Virus record (IMG/VR): IMGVR_UViG_3300049057_000245
Location: 1-34,373 of that record
Direction: 5' to 3' (one strand)
DNA from: a virus
DNA length: 34,373 nucleotides
Shown here in pieces: positions 16,520 to 24,160 of this stretch; position 1 is the stretch's first letter; every line of letters begins with the position of its first letter. The position numbers and the translations under genes are program-made. The notes under the pieces are model-generated. The model saw nothing but the letters and a program-made list of their open reading frames with translations, was not told the origin of the DNA and did not search any database.

Positions 16520-16874
16520 AAGAAGCGCCCTTGAAATTGCACGTAGCTCGACCCGCCTGCCCGCCGCGCGCTGTCACTATGTATCAGTAGTAGAAGAAAT
16601 TCCCATAGTTCACTTGCAAATGGGCTCACGGGTGGGCACGTGCACAGAAAAGTTTGACCCTGTCACATAACAATCATTATGCGACAGATAGGCAGGGGTG
16701 CAGGCTGTTTCTAGCGGTTAGATTGCGTTGTAAGGCAAACATTTTTTGTCGCATAAAGTTGATGGGTAGGGGGGAGGGGTGTTCGGCGAAAAGCTTTTTG
16801 TAATTGGCGGGCTTGTAGGGCGGGCAAGTTTGAGTGGCTAAAAAAATTCTGGAAAAACGCTGGAGAAAAGGTTT
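16520..16874 (+). other. Non-coding stretch before the primase: possible origin or control region
   Basis: This 355-bp stretch has no convincing gene. It holds three TGTC[A/G]CATAA sites, a G-rich run (GGG, G6, G4 at 16764-16779), and an A-rich segment before the primase. Placement in front of primase and helicase genes, with repeated sites, would suit a replication origin or a promoter with operators. Neither is proven. Confidence 0.45.
16661..16756. promoter_or_regulatory. TGTCRCATAA palindrome and third copy
   Basis: TGTCACATAA (16661-16670) faces TTATGCGACA (16677-16686) across a 6-base spacer, giving a 26-bp palindrome with one mismatch. A third copy TGTCGCATAA lies at 16747-16756. A weak TTGACC (16654-16659) sits next to the first arm. 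The set looks like sites for a dimeric DNA-binding protein. Confidence 0.55.
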
Positions 16875-18044
16875 ATGACCAACTTTGATGATTTTGTTGA
16901 GAAGGTACGAGATGCAAACCCAATTGAAGATGTGATGCAAGCGAAAGAGTTTGGCGGCATCACGTTGAAAGGTAATGGACGTTTGCGCACAGCCACGGCG
17001 CATGACTCTTTGAAGGTGCGAACAGATATGGGACGGTTCTTTTGGTATTCGCAAAATATCTCTGGCGATGTTTTTGAATGGGTGGCAAAACACACTGGCA
17101 AGGAGTTCAGTGAGGTATTGAAAATGTTGGCAGAGCGAGCACGAATTGAGATGCCAAAGTTTCAGCAAGTGAATGAGGGTGAAGTAAAACGCGTGCGTGC
17201 TACTGCTGATGTATTTTCGGTGGCGGCGCAAGTTTTTCACCGTTGGTTGATGGGTGATGAAGAGCGCGGTGTAAAGGCTGATGCTGATGCTTTGACTTAT
17301 GTGCATGAACAACGTGGATGGACTGATGAAACATTGCGTGCGGCGTTGGTTGGTTTTTCAGGAAGAAAAACGGCTGCTCAATTGAATGATATGAAAAAAG
17401 AGATGCAGATGTTTGGAATTGATCTGCAATCTCCTGCGGCGGTGGCAATTTTTGGTTTGGATAAGGATATTGAAACTTGGGCTGCTGCTCACGACTTATT
17501 AGATGAAGCGCGTGATGCAGGTTGGCTTGAAAAATACCGAATTCATGGGTTGATGGATAAACCTGGCATTATTTACGCACACCCGTGGAAGGGTGGTGTG
17601 AGTTATTTGACCCGAAGACAATTGCCTGGCTTTGACATCATCAAAGATAAAAACGGCGAGCGAGTTTGGAAGTCATTCAATCCACATAAGGAATTGGTGG
17701 GTCCTAAACAAGCTTATGTGAATCACTTGCATCGAGTGGATGAGCCATTGATTTGTTGTGAGGGGCAAGGCGATGCGATCACATGGGGACAGTTGGGAAA
17801 AAGTGCTTTGGCATTCTGCGGTTTGATGGGTGAGATTGGTTACATGGCCACGGAAGATGCTGAACGATTGCGAAAGCTGGCGGCGTGGATTAACAAGCAC
17901 CCTGCAGTTTATTTATTTTTGGATGACGATGAAGCGGGACAAAAAGCGGTGAAGCAAGCGGCGCACTTAATCGGGATGAAGATTCAGGTTGGAAGAATGA
18001 CCCGACTGGTAGCGAGGGATGAGGCGAACCATGTCGAAGCCTAA
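16875..18044 (+). CDS. DNA primase with TOPRIM domain and degenerate CHC2-like N-terminus
   Basis: The start is preceded by GGAG and AAAGG. Residues 1-90 keep the order of a DnaG zinc-binding domain (ITLKGNGRLRTATAHDSLKV, FFWYSQNISGDVFEWVAKHTG, then the helix ending LAERAR), but the zinc-binding cysteines and histidine are absent. The TOPRIM core is at about 290-375, with E296 in CCEGQGD and the acidic D350-D-D of FLDDDEAGQ. It would make RNA primers on single-stranded DNA, working with the ATPase encoded downstream, whose start overlaps its end by 14 bases. Length (389) is near that of short phage primases. Priming without a zinc ribbon suggests another protein, such as a nearby zinc-ribbon protein, may supply DNA contact. 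Confidence 0.85.
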   Translation: MTNFDDFVEKVRDANPIEDVMQAKEFGGITLKGNGRLRTATAHDSLKVRTDMGRFFWYSQNISGDVFEWVAKHTGKEFSEVLKMLAERARIEMPKFQQVNEGEVKRVRATADVFSVAAQVFHRWLMGDEERGVKADADALTYVHEQRGWTDETLRAALVGFSGRKTAAQLNDMKKEMQMFGIDLQSPAAVAIFGLDKDIETWAAAHDLLDEARDAGWLEKYRIHGLMDKPGIIYAHPWKGGVSYLTRRQLPGFDIIKDKNGERVWKSFNPHKELVGPKQAYVNHLHRVDEPLICCEGQGDAITWGQLGKSALAFCGLMGEIGYMATEDAERLRKLAAWINKHPAVYLFLDDDEAGQKAVKQAAHLIGMKIQVGRMTRLVARDEANHVEA

Positions 18045-19857
18045 GAAGATGCCCGTCGGTGGACCAGTCAAAGACATCAATGACCAACTGGTGAAGTGGG
18101 TCCAATCCAATGTGCCCCTTGATCAACAAGTGCAGAGTGTTGAAGGTTGGCTGCGCAATGCTGAGCCGTATGTGGTTGCCTGGGCCAGAGAAGTGGGTGG
18201 GTTGCAAAACCTGAGCGAAAAAACCGAGGCGATGAATGAGTTTTTCAGACGCGGTGTATTGGGGTTGAACCCTGATGATCGCGCGGGCTTCAAGGAAGCG
18301 TTGTGCAACGCGTTGGGGATTAAGAGCGCTGAGTGGAATGAGCGCTTGAAGAATTTGAACGGAAATGGGAAGAAGAAAGATAAGGATGAAGACGAGGAAG
18401 ACCCGATCTTCATCACAGGTGGTTGGTATTTTGAACATTTCTTTGGTTTGGAATATGACTCCATTGATGACAAAACTTATTTTTGTGTGCGTTTCCCTGA
18501 TGGGCATTTGGAAGACCGACTTGAGCGCGTGATGATTGGCAAACAAAAGTATTGCCCGATGCCAGCCAATAACATCATCCGCAAGAGAGTGATTTTGTTG
18601 CCCACGCAGATGGTGGAGCTGCGGGATGAACAACAATTATTGTTTTCCATCAAAGCCCACAATGAAAAGTATTTTGACTTTGGGGCGGATAAAACTTTTG
18701 AGCAATTATGCATGATTTACCCGCTGTTCACCTATTTGGCGAGGCAGTTTCGAACGGTGCCTTACTTACGGGCGTTGGGTGATTATGGAACTGGCAAGAG
18801 CCGTTTGTTGAAGACGTTGGGACCGATTTGTTTTCAACCGATTATGACGAACGCGGGTTCTTCGGCATCTTCTTTGTTTCGAATTCTGGATCTGTTCACG
18901 GGCTCGACCTTGGTTTTGGATGAAGCTGATTTTTCAAACTCTGATGAGAGCTCGATGATCGCGAAGATTTTGAACGGCGGCAATGAAAAGGGTCAGCCGA
19001 TTTTGCGAAGTGAAAAAAATGCGATGGGTAACTTTGATGCGGCGGCGTTTGATGTGTTTGGGCCGAAGGTGTTGGGCATGCGACAAGATTTTCAGGACCA
19101 AGCGACTGCCAGCCGTTGTTTGACAAAAGAAATGTTGCCCATCATGCCGCATCCGCGCATTCCACTAGATCTGCCACCCGTGGAAATGTATGAACGCGAG
19201 TGCTTGGGCATTCGCAATGCGCTCTTCACTTATATGATGCACAACTTAGCAAAGGATTGCCAAGTGGATCTGAATGCTGTTGATAGAGCCATGGATTCAC
19301 GCACAGCACAGGTGACGGTTTCATTATTGACTGTGATGAAGAGTGAAGGTGGGCGTGACCTGGTGCGTGAATATTTGAAGAACGTGACCGAGGAACGCAG
19401 GGGAGAACGATATGCAACTTTCACGGCGCGGGTGCTGGAAGGGATTTTACGGGCATGGGCTTGGGGACCTGTAAGTGAACGACCCGAAGATGCACAACGA
19501 ATTTATTTGAAAGATATCGCTGAAGCGACCAACAAAATTGTGGATGAGCAAAACCGCCAGATGGGTGAGATGGATGAAGACGATGGCGACGATAAACACA
19601 AGGGCTTCAAGGCGAAGAGCCGAAAGATTTCCCACACGATGAAGAAGTTTTTGAACATTCGCACCATCCGTGCGACGGATGGGCTGCCTCAATATAAAGG
19701 CACAGCTTACATTGATATGGAGGCTGAAAGTGAACGTTTGCACGGTTTGTGTGAGCGGTGGGCAGTGGAATGGCTTGAAAGAGGTTCGATTGCGCGGGTT
19801 GAAGCTGAGCAAACACCTGTGCAAAAGGCTTGGTATGGAGAAAAAGAGCATGAATAA
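18031..19857 (+). CDS. P-loop ATPase, probable replicative helicase
   Basis: The ATG at 18031 has GAGG 6 bases upstream and is preferred to the in-frame ATG at 18019. Of 608 residues, the core shows Walker A GDYGTGKSR (250-258) and Walker B LVLDEAD (294-300), followed by a loop that may carry sensor 1 (near 335-350). The N-terminal 120 residues are helical and end in a run of charged residues (KKKDKDEDEED). The C-terminal 110 residues include another acidic stretch (EMDEDDGDDKH) and may bind DNA or the primase. It resembles helicases of phage and plasmid replication modules. Gene order (primase then helicase) supports a role in genome replication. Confidence 0.8.
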   Translation: MSKPKKMPVGGPVKDINDQLVKWVQSNVPLDQQVQSVEGWLRNAEPYVVAWAREVGGLQNLSEKTEAMNEFFRRGVLGLNPDDRAGFKEALCNALGIKSAEWNERLKNLNGNGKKKDKDEDEEDPIFITGGWYFEHFFGLEYDSIDDKTYFCVRFPDGHLEDRLERVMIGKQKYCPMPANNIIRKRVILLPTQMVELRDEQQLLFSIKAHNEKYFDFGADKTFEQLCMIYPLFTYLARQFRTVPYLRALGDYGTGKSRLLKTLGPICFQPIMTNAGSSASSLFRILDLFTGSTLVLDEADFSNSDESSMIAKILNGGNEKGQPILRSEKNAMGNFDAAAFDVFGPKVLGMRQDFQDQATASRCLTKEMLPIMPHPRIPLDLPPVEMYERECLGIRNALFTYMMHNLAKDCQVDLNAVDRAMDSRTAQVTVSLLTVMKSEGGRDLVREYLKNVTEERRGERYATFTARVLEGILRAWAWGPVSERPEDAQRIYLKDIAEATNKIVDEQNRQMGEMDEDDGDDKHKGFKAKSRKISHTMKKFLNIRTIRATDGLPQYKGTAYIDMEAESERLHGLCERWAVEWLERGSIARVEAEQTPVQKAWYGEKEHE

Positions 19858-20245
19858 CCCCTATTTGGTGAGGGTTGGTGAGGTTGAATCGGCATTTTTT
19901 CTACGGTTGAAAAATTTTTTTGAGCTTGTGGATGCCCTGCGAATCACCGTCACTGATGTTCACCGCATGTTTTTCGAGACCCTTCGCTGCACTCAGGGCG
20001 ACATTTCACCCCGTTTTTGTGCGTATAGACGTGAGAAAGTGACGGTGAGTGAGCATTCTATATCAAAAGTATATATATATAGATTTTTTGTTCTGTTTAT
20101 GGTGAGGATTACACAGGGCAGACCCTCACTAAGTGAACATCAATGTTCACCGTTACTCCCTTCGTCCCTTCGGGACACTTCCCCCAAATTGGGAGTGCTC
20201 CAATTTAGGGGAAGCATAAATGGAGGTGTTTTATGGCCAGTTTAG
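19850..20245 (+). CDS. Doubtful 131-codon frame, largely repeat-derived
   Basis: An ATG at 19850 overlaps the helicase stop, with GGAG 9 bases before it. The first 50 codons could be a real short protein (MNNPYLVRVGEVESAFFLRL). After that the frame crosses a stretch reading ETLRCTQGD, which looks like a dispersed repeat, an AT-rich run, the GTGAACAT palindrome and palindromic element B1. It probably continues by chance. Treat it as a remnant or a short gene with an eroded tail. Confidence 0.3.
   Translation: MNNPYLVRVGEVESAFFLRLKNFFELVDALRITVTDVHRMFFETLRCTQGDISPRFCAYRREKVTVSEHSISKVYIYRFFVLFMVRITQGRPSLSEHQCSPLLPSSLRDTSPKLGVLQFRGSINGGVLWPV
20133..20150. repeat. 18-bp perfect palindrome GTGAACAT-CA-ATGTTCAC
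   Basis: Arms GTGAACAT (20133-20140) and ATGTTCAC (20143-20150) are separated by CA. A similar half-site GATGTTCACCG occurs near 19957. It could be an operator for a dimeric regulator or part of a replication control site. Confidence 0.5.
20156..20214. repeat. Palindromic element B1 (two hairpins)
   Basis: First hairpin GTCCC-TTC-GGGAC (20164-20176). Second hairpin CTTCCCCCAAATTGGGAG (20178-20195) faces CTCCAATTTAGGGGAAG (20198-20214). Same plan as B2 (27727-27774) and B3 (28923-28972): a TGTCC-TTC-GGACA-type stem followed by a CCCCCAA/TTAGGGG stem. Confidence 0.75.
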
Positions 20246-20475
20246 CTGTGAAGCAGTTCTGTGCTGTGGCTTTTGGGACCGAGCAAGTCCATAAGCCTGT
20301 GCAAAGTTTGCGCGTTGAGAAGGTGACAGCAGAGGAAAGATATTGTGGGCGATGTTGTTCGGTGCGGGTGTGTGATGTGGTTTACCCCTCCCTCAGTCCC
20401 TCCCCATCATTGCATGATGGAGAAGGATGTAGTGTGGAGGTTGTGATCTGCCGTGTGTGCGGCGAGGAGGTGTGA
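20233..20475 (+). CDS. Small zinc-ribbon protein interrupted in frame by a palindromic element
   Basis: A GGAGG site 6 bases before the ATG at 20233 supports this start. The 80-residue product has CGRC (about 38-41) and CRVC (about 73-76), the two halves of a zinc ribbon. Between them the gene carries palindromic element A1 (20384-20427), read in frame as a serine/proline run (YPSLSPSPSL) and a short acidic tail. Without the insertion, the two cysteine pairs would be about 15 residues closer together, nearer the usual zinc-ribbon spacing. The next gene begins one base after its stop. The role is unknown. Confidence 0.65.
   Translation: MASLAVKQFCAVAFGTEQVHKPVQSLRVEKVTAEERYCGRCCSVRVCDVVYPSLSPSPSLHDGEGCSVEVVICRVCGEEV
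20384..20427. repeat. Palindromic element A1, inside a zinc-ribbon gene
   Basis: The element begins with ACCCCTCCCTC, has the stem CCATCAT-TGC-ATGATGG (20404-20420) and ends with AGAAGGA. It belongs to the ACCCCTCCC family and is translated in frame. Confidence 0.75.
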
Positions 20476-20476
20476 A

Positions 20477-20851
20477 GTGATTGAAGTGAAAAATATTCTA
20501 ACTGCTACTACTGCGGATTTGAATGTTGACGTTCGGGAAATTTTATTTGGGTGGCGAAGGCGGATGCGGCGGCGAGTGATTGGCTCGATTGCATTCTCGA
20601 CGAGAGAAGAGCATGAGCGCAATTTGCAAGGCTGGGTTGAAGGTTGTTGGAGTTATGGAAGCCGAGATTATTTTCACGATGGTGCAGATGGGATCTGTTT
20701 TGTGGAGCGGAAGATCCAGCTCGGGAAGTTTTTGAAACGGCGTGAGAGGTTGGTCGCGGCTTATGTGATGCGCTGGCTGTTGCTTGGGTTTGTGATTGAG
20801 GCTTTGGTGGTGGTCAGTTATATCGTTTGGTTTTTGCGTGGAGGTGTGTGA
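20477..20851 (+). CDS. Hypothetical membrane protein, basic N-terminal domain
   Basis: The GTG at 20477 has GAGGAGG 6 bases upstream and is one base after the previous stop; no ATG is as well placed. The 124-residue product has a soluble, arginine-rich first half (FGWRRRMRRRVIGS) and a C-terminal hydrophobic stretch (about 95-118: MRWLLLGFVIEALVVVSYIV), one long or two short membrane spans. A tryptophan-rich middle (GWVEGCWSYGSRDYF) is distinctive. The stop overlaps the next start by one base (TGATG). The function is unknown. Confidence 0.65.
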   Translation: MIEVKNILTATTADLNVDVREILFGWRRRMRRRVIGSIAFSTREEHERNLQGWVEGCWSYGSRDYFHDGADGICFVERKIQLGKFLKRRERLVAAYVMRWLLLGFVIEALVVVSYIVWFLRGGV

Positions 20852-21234
20852 TGAGTGACGAACAAAGACCACTCCCTGAGGACCTTGAACATATTGGTAT
20901 GGGGTTGGAATGTGTTGAGTGCGAAAGTGAAACAAGCTGGCTACCTTGCTGGAATTGTGGTGGTGAAGGCGGTTGGGATGGTGAGTATTTGATGGAAGAA
21001 GATCCACTTTGGTATGACGAGAATGATTACCGAGCCTGTGATGAATGTAAAGGTAAAGGTGGCCATCCATATTGCATTGTATGTAGAAAAATTGTTGAAG
21101 TGAAACCTGAACCAGATAAATATCACGTTTCGCAATATATGGAACCAAGTGAAAGTGATTTGACCCCTCCTCCAGCCCTTCCCCAATCGGGGAGCGCGAT
21201 TGGAGAGGGGAGTAAAGATGAAGGAGGTGGATGA
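20851..21234 (+). CDS. DnaJ-type zinc-finger-like protein with repeat-derived C-terminus
   Basis: GGAGG lies 6 bases before the ATG at 20851. The 127-residue product has CVEC, CWNCGGEGG, CDECKGKGG and CIVC, the CxxCxGxG type of the DnaJ cysteine-rich domain with two zinc sites; it lacks a J-domain. Such modules bind unfolded proteins or nucleic acid. The last 25 codons come from palindromic element A2 (21162-21213) read as LTPPPALPQSGSAIGEGS, then a glycine tail to the stop. The native end may therefore have been before the element. The next gene overlaps its stop. Confidence 0.72.
   Translation: MSDEQRPLPEDLEHIGMGLECVECESETSWLPCWNCGGEGGWDGEYLMEEDPLWYDENDYRACDECKGKGGHPYCIVCRKIVEVKPEPDKYHVSQYMEPSESDLTPPPALPQSGSAIGEGSKDEGGG
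21162..21213. repeat. Palindromic element A2, at the 3' end of the DnaJ-like gene
   Basis: It begins with GACCCCTCC, has the stem CCAATCG (21183-21189) and CGATTGG (21197-21203), and ends with AGAGGGGAGT. It is translated in frame and supplies the end of the preceding gene; the AAGGAGG site of the next gene follows within 10 bases. Confidence 0.78.
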
Positions 21235-21902
21235 TGTACGGTGAGTTGAAGACTTGGAAGTGGATGTCCCCAGCAATCTGTGCGTGTGTGATGTTGGCAT
21301 TCCAGTTGTGGTTGGTTGAAGTGGATGCTCGGTTTATTACGTGCGGTTATGCGAGCGTGCCCATCATTTTTATTTTGGCAATTCAGGCGTGGGCGGGTTT
21401 CCGTGCATATTACAGGCAGATCGAAGTTGATCAGTTTGCGGAAAAGAGGCGTGCATTGGCAGATACACCTGAAAACCGTTTGGCGGAATCATTACGCGGG
21501 ATGCACCCGACTACTGTGCAGATGTTTTTCAAAAATCGAATGGAGAAGTGGAGGATTAAAGAAACGGATATTGAAGAGCTGGTGGATTGGGTGTTGGATG
21601 CGGATCCGCGAATTCATGTGCGGTTTTTGGAGCATGTGTTGAATCACTCTACTGGTTGGGCGATTATGGCGAAGCGAACATTGGTTGATAAGTCTTATTC
21701 GTTTGACTCGACACGGGTGGTGACAGATTATGAGCAATATGATGCGTTGATCATGTTATTGCAACGGCGCGGGATGTTGACTGAAGGTTATGGCAATGAG
21801 CCAGGTCAGTGGATTGAGCCGTGGTTGCCTGAGTTGATCGCACGGAAGTTTGGGATTGAAGTTGAGAAGGATGAAGAGCAGACGTCAGCAGTTAGCGGTT
21901 AG
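21234..21902 (+). CDS. Two-span membrane protein with cytoplasmic helical domain
   Basis: AAGGAGG at 21221-21227 is 6 bases before the ATG at 21234; an ATG at 21231 is only 3 bases away and less likely. The 222-residue product has membrane helices at about 12-29 (AICACVMLAFQLWLVEV) and 38-54 (VPIIFILAIQAWAG), with a short loop between them, then a helical soluble part (about 60-222) including an acidic C-terminus. The soluble part contains a compact helical region (about 95-140), perhaps HTH-like, and a segment rich in aromatic and acidic residues. No known family is recognised. It may localise replication or early proteins to the membrane. Confidence 0.65.
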   Translation: MYGELKTWKWMSPAICACVMLAFQLWLVEVDARFITCGYASVPIIFILAIQAWAGFRAYYRQIEVDQFAEKRRALADTPENRLAESLRGMHPTTVQMFFKNRMEKWRIKETDIEELVDWVLDADPRIHVRFLEHVLNHSTGWAIMAKRTLVDKSYSFDSTRVVTDYEQYDALIMLLQRRGMLTEGYGNEPGQWIEPWLPELIARKFGIEVEKDEEQTSAVSG

Positions 21903-21933
21903 ATATTAGATGAAATAAAAAGGAGAAACAATA

Positions 21934-22203
21934 ATGGCAGAGTTAAGAGAAAAACCAGTAATAAATGTGAAAACAAGTATTGAATTATCGGAGTTAGAAC
22001 TTAGAGCCCTTTACGCAATAACTGAATATGGTTTTGAAGCTTTTACCAAAGTATTTTATGAACATATGGGTAAAAGTATTGAAAAATATGAACCTGGTCT
22101 TGCAACTTTATTTGATTCAATACGAGAGATGGCTCCGCCAATATTTAGACGTATTGATGATGCTAGATCTGTTTTTGTTGGTCAAAAGAAAATTAAGTAT
22201 TAA
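21934..22203 (+). CDS. Hypothetical small helical protein
   Basis: AGGAGA ends 7 bases before the ATG at 21934. The 89-residue product is largely helical (ELELRALYAITEYGFEAFTK, then EKYEPGLATLFDSIREMAPP), with a short beta start. There is no membrane segment or cysteine pair. It lies 16 bases before the ParM-like gene and may be in the same transcript. The codons are more AT-rich than those of its neighbours, which may show separate origin. The function is unknown. Confidence 0.65.
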   Translation: MAELREKPVINVKTSIELSELELRALYAITEYGFEAFTKVFYEHMGKSIEKYEPGLATLFDSIREMAPPIFRRIDDARSVFVGQKKIKY

Positions 22204-22219
22204 GTAAGGAGAAAAAATA

Positions 22220-23188
22220 ATGGAAACAAAAATTATTTCTGTTGGGTTGGATGCAGGGATGGGGGCGATCAAGTTGTGGAGCGATATGGGCGGGTTGGAT
22301 GTGCTTTCGCAAGTGGCTGTGAATGGAAGCGGTCACTTGGAAGGGATGATCGGTTTGAAGAGTGAGCGTCGCCCGTTGGTTGTGCAAACGGAAGAGGGTC
22401 AGTTTTATGTGGGGGCACGTGCTCACAATTATGGCAGACCGATTGAGAATTTAGATTTTGACCGTCTGTTTGGATCACCTGAAATGCGGGCGTTAGTATA
22501 TGGCTCGTTGACACGTTACATGGAGGCACATGGTGCTTTTGAGGCGCCGCTTTCCATCATGGTTGGTTTGCCGCTGCAGACGATGGGCGATGATATGAAG
22601 GAAGCGCGTAAGAGTTTGCGGAAGTGGTTGGCTGGTCCGCATGTGTGGAATGCTGATGGTAATGAATATAAGGTGAACGTGGAACGCGTGCGATGGACAT
22701 CTCAACCTGTGGGTGCGTTATTCGATTTTGTTTTGAATGGCGATTTGGATATTGCTCAGGGGCGCGGCTCCGCTCTGACCGATGAAGTGGGTGTGCTTTC
22801 GGTCGGTTTCAACACGCTGGAGCTGATGGTGGTGCAAGACCAAGTTGCGACTGAGCGCTTCACTGGTGGTGAGAAGTTGGGTGTGCGCCGTTTGTTGGAG
22901 CTGTTGAATGCGGGCAATCAATATTCACTCGGTGAGTTGGATGTAAAACTTCGGACTGGTAATTTGAAGTTCAAAGATAAGTTGCCGATTTGGGCACGTG
23001 AGGTGAACGGTGCAATTGAACGTGTATGGGGCGAGGCGTTGAGCCGTTTTGCCGCTGTGTTGGTTGTGGGCGGCGGGGCTGTATTGTTGGGTGAGCATTT
23101 GCAGTTGCGGGGGAAGGGTCAGGTTTTGGATAACCCTGTGATGGCGATTGCGCATGGTTTGCATAAGTTGGATAAGAAGAAAGGTTAG
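22220..23188 (+). CDS. ParM/actin-like ATPase (plasmid-segregation type)
   Basis: AAGGAG ends 8 bases before the ATG. The 322-residue product has the actin fold motifs: phosphate-1 VGLDAGMGAIK (8-18, D11), a middle segment VGLPLQT (115-121) and the adenosine motif VVGGGAVLLG (282-291). The phosphate-2 position reads VLSVGFNTLEL (192-202), where the usual aspartate is replaced by serine. ParM-like proteins form filaments that push plasmid copies or phage DNA apart. The partner, a ParR-like adaptor, might be the small protein encoded at 23858. The missing aspartate could change ATP hydrolysis or mark a distinct subfamily. Confidence 0.8.
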   Translation: METKIISVGLDAGMGAIKLWSDMGGLDVLSQVAVNGSGHLEGMIGLKSERRPLVVQTEEGQFYVGARAHNYGRPIENLDFDRLFGSPEMRALVYGSLTRYMEAHGAFEAPLSIMVGLPLQTMGDDMKEARKSLRKWLAGPHVWNADGNEYKVNVERVRWTSQPVGALFDFVLNGDLDIAQGRGSALTDEVGVLSVGFNTLELMVVQDQVATERFTGGEKLGVRRLLELLNAGNQYSLGELDVKLRTGNLKFKDKLPIWAREVNGAIERVWGEALSRFAAVLVVGGGAVLLGEHLQLRGKGQVLDNPVMAIAHGLHKLDKKKG

Positions 23189-23191
23189 TTG

Positions 23192-23845
23192 ATGCAACCA
23201 TATTATCAAGATGAAAGTGTGACTTTATATCACGGCGATTGTCGTGATGTACTGCCACATTTATCAGGTGAATATTTTGGATTTTCTGACCCGCCTTATA
23301 ACGTAAAAAAAGACTACAAAGGCTGGAATGACGATATGCCTGAGCCTGAATATCTTGATTTTTGTAAAACTTGGATTGAGCAAATCAAAAATCTTGCACC
23401 TGAGATGTGTATATATCCGCCGAAAAAATATCAACTTGATTATTGGTTGATGTTGGGAAAAGAATATAAACAAATTATTCTTCCGTGGACGCCTGAAGGT
23501 GAAATTCGTAATGGGTTTGTTGACCAGTTTGCTTTCTTGTTGACCAATGCGAAGCCAAAAGAACGTGTGAAAAATGTTTGGCTGAAAGTTCAATTGCAAG
23601 GGCTGGGTTATTTTTTCAAAGAAAATAATTTCGATCACCCTGGCTATACATCAGAAGATTTGACTGGTCGTGTGTTGAGATATTTAGCTGACCCTTCACT
23701 TCCTGTTTTGGATCCGTTTGGGGGCACGGGCACAACTGCAAGAATTGCAAAAAATATGGGTCGCAAATGCGTGACGATTGAATATTCAGAATATTGGTGT
23801 GAGTTTATTGCAAAGCAAAGACTTGCTCAGATGGTTTTGATTTAG
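23192..23845 (+). CDS. DNA methyltransferase, N4-cytosine/N6-adenine class (beta type)
   Basis: The ATG at 23192 is 3 bases after the ParM-like stop; an in-frame TTG at 23189 is possible. DPPY (33-36) is catalytic motif IV, and DPFGGTGTT (174-182) is the S-adenosylmethionine motif I, followed by a KCVTIEYSEYW helix. This order (IV before I) is that of the beta class. The product (217 residues) would methylate the amino group of adenine or cytosine. No restriction gene is next to it, so it is probably an orphan phage enzyme. The target sequence is unknown; the small target-recognition region is between the two motifs. Confidence 0.9.
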   Translation: MQPYYQDESVTLYHGDCRDVLPHLSGEYFGFSDPPYNVKKDYKGWNDDMPEPEYLDFCKTWIEQIKNLAPEMCIYPPKKYQLDYWLMLGKEYKQIILPWTPEGEIRNGFVDQFAFLLTNAKPKERVKNVWLKVQLQGLGYFFKENNFDHPGYTSEDLTGRVLRYLADPSLPVLDPFGGTGTTARIAKNMGRKCVTIEYSEYWCEFIAKQRLAQMVLI

Positions 23846-23857
23846 GAAAGGAAATTT

Positions 23858-24157
23858 ATGCCACGACCTAAGAAACCAGGCGCCGCACGTCATTTACATA
23901 TTGACCCTTATGTGTGGGTGAAAAAAGAAAACAATTCTGTGACTGTGGATGATGATCCACGCATGAATAAATTTTTGGCTTGGTACGATGCCATGCCTGC
24001 TGGTCAACGGACGAAGCTGTGTTTGGAGTTGATGGTCGCAGCGGCGAATGGTGAGCTGGGTGTGGCATCAACGGTGAGTTTGGTTGATGATGATTCGGCG
24101 CGGTCAAAGAAGGCGTTGGATGATCTGTTGAAGAATATGGTGCTGGATGAGGATTGA
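23858..24157 (+). CDS. Small basic-then-acidic protein, possible ParR-like adaptor
   Basis: The 99-residue product begins 12 bases after the methyltransferase stop, with AAAGG close before the ATG. The N-terminus is basic (MPRPKKPGAARHLHIDPYVW), the middle is helical with a short MPAGQRTKLCLELMVAA stretch, and the end is acidic and helical. A small DNA-binding protein with a basic start downstream of a ParM-like gene would fit a ParR-like adaptor, but the ribbon-helix-helix pattern is not clear. Its stop is followed at once by palindromic element A3. Confidence 0.6.
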   Translation: MPRPKKPGAARHLHIDPYVWVKKENNSVTVDDDPRMNKFLAWYDAMPAGQRTKLCLELMVAAANGELGVASTVSLVDDDSARSKKALDDLLKNMVLDED

Positions 24158-24160
24158 TTT

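Larger units (their letters stand above)
19858..20232 (+). other. Repeat-rich gap after the helicase gene
   Basis: If the doubtful frame above is not real, this is a 375-bp gap. It contains a repeat-like stretch around 19975-20010, an AT-rich run (20070-20085), a perfect GTGAACAT-CA-ATGTTCAC palindrome (20133-20150) and the two-hairpin element B1 (20156-20214). Confidence 0.5.

Noticed and set aside
16764-16779. A three-tier G-quadruplex
   Set aside because: Three G-runs (3, 6, 4) would need to split the middle run with no loop base; only a two-tier form is plausible.
19850-20245. A full-length gene overlapping the helicase end
   Set aside because: Its second half crosses an AT-rich run, a palindrome and element B1; listed only with low confidence.
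20543-21148. A 201-codon leftward frame opposite the zinc and membrane proteins
   Set aside because: Histidine-rich shadow of three rightward genes that each have strong ribosome sites and coupled starts.
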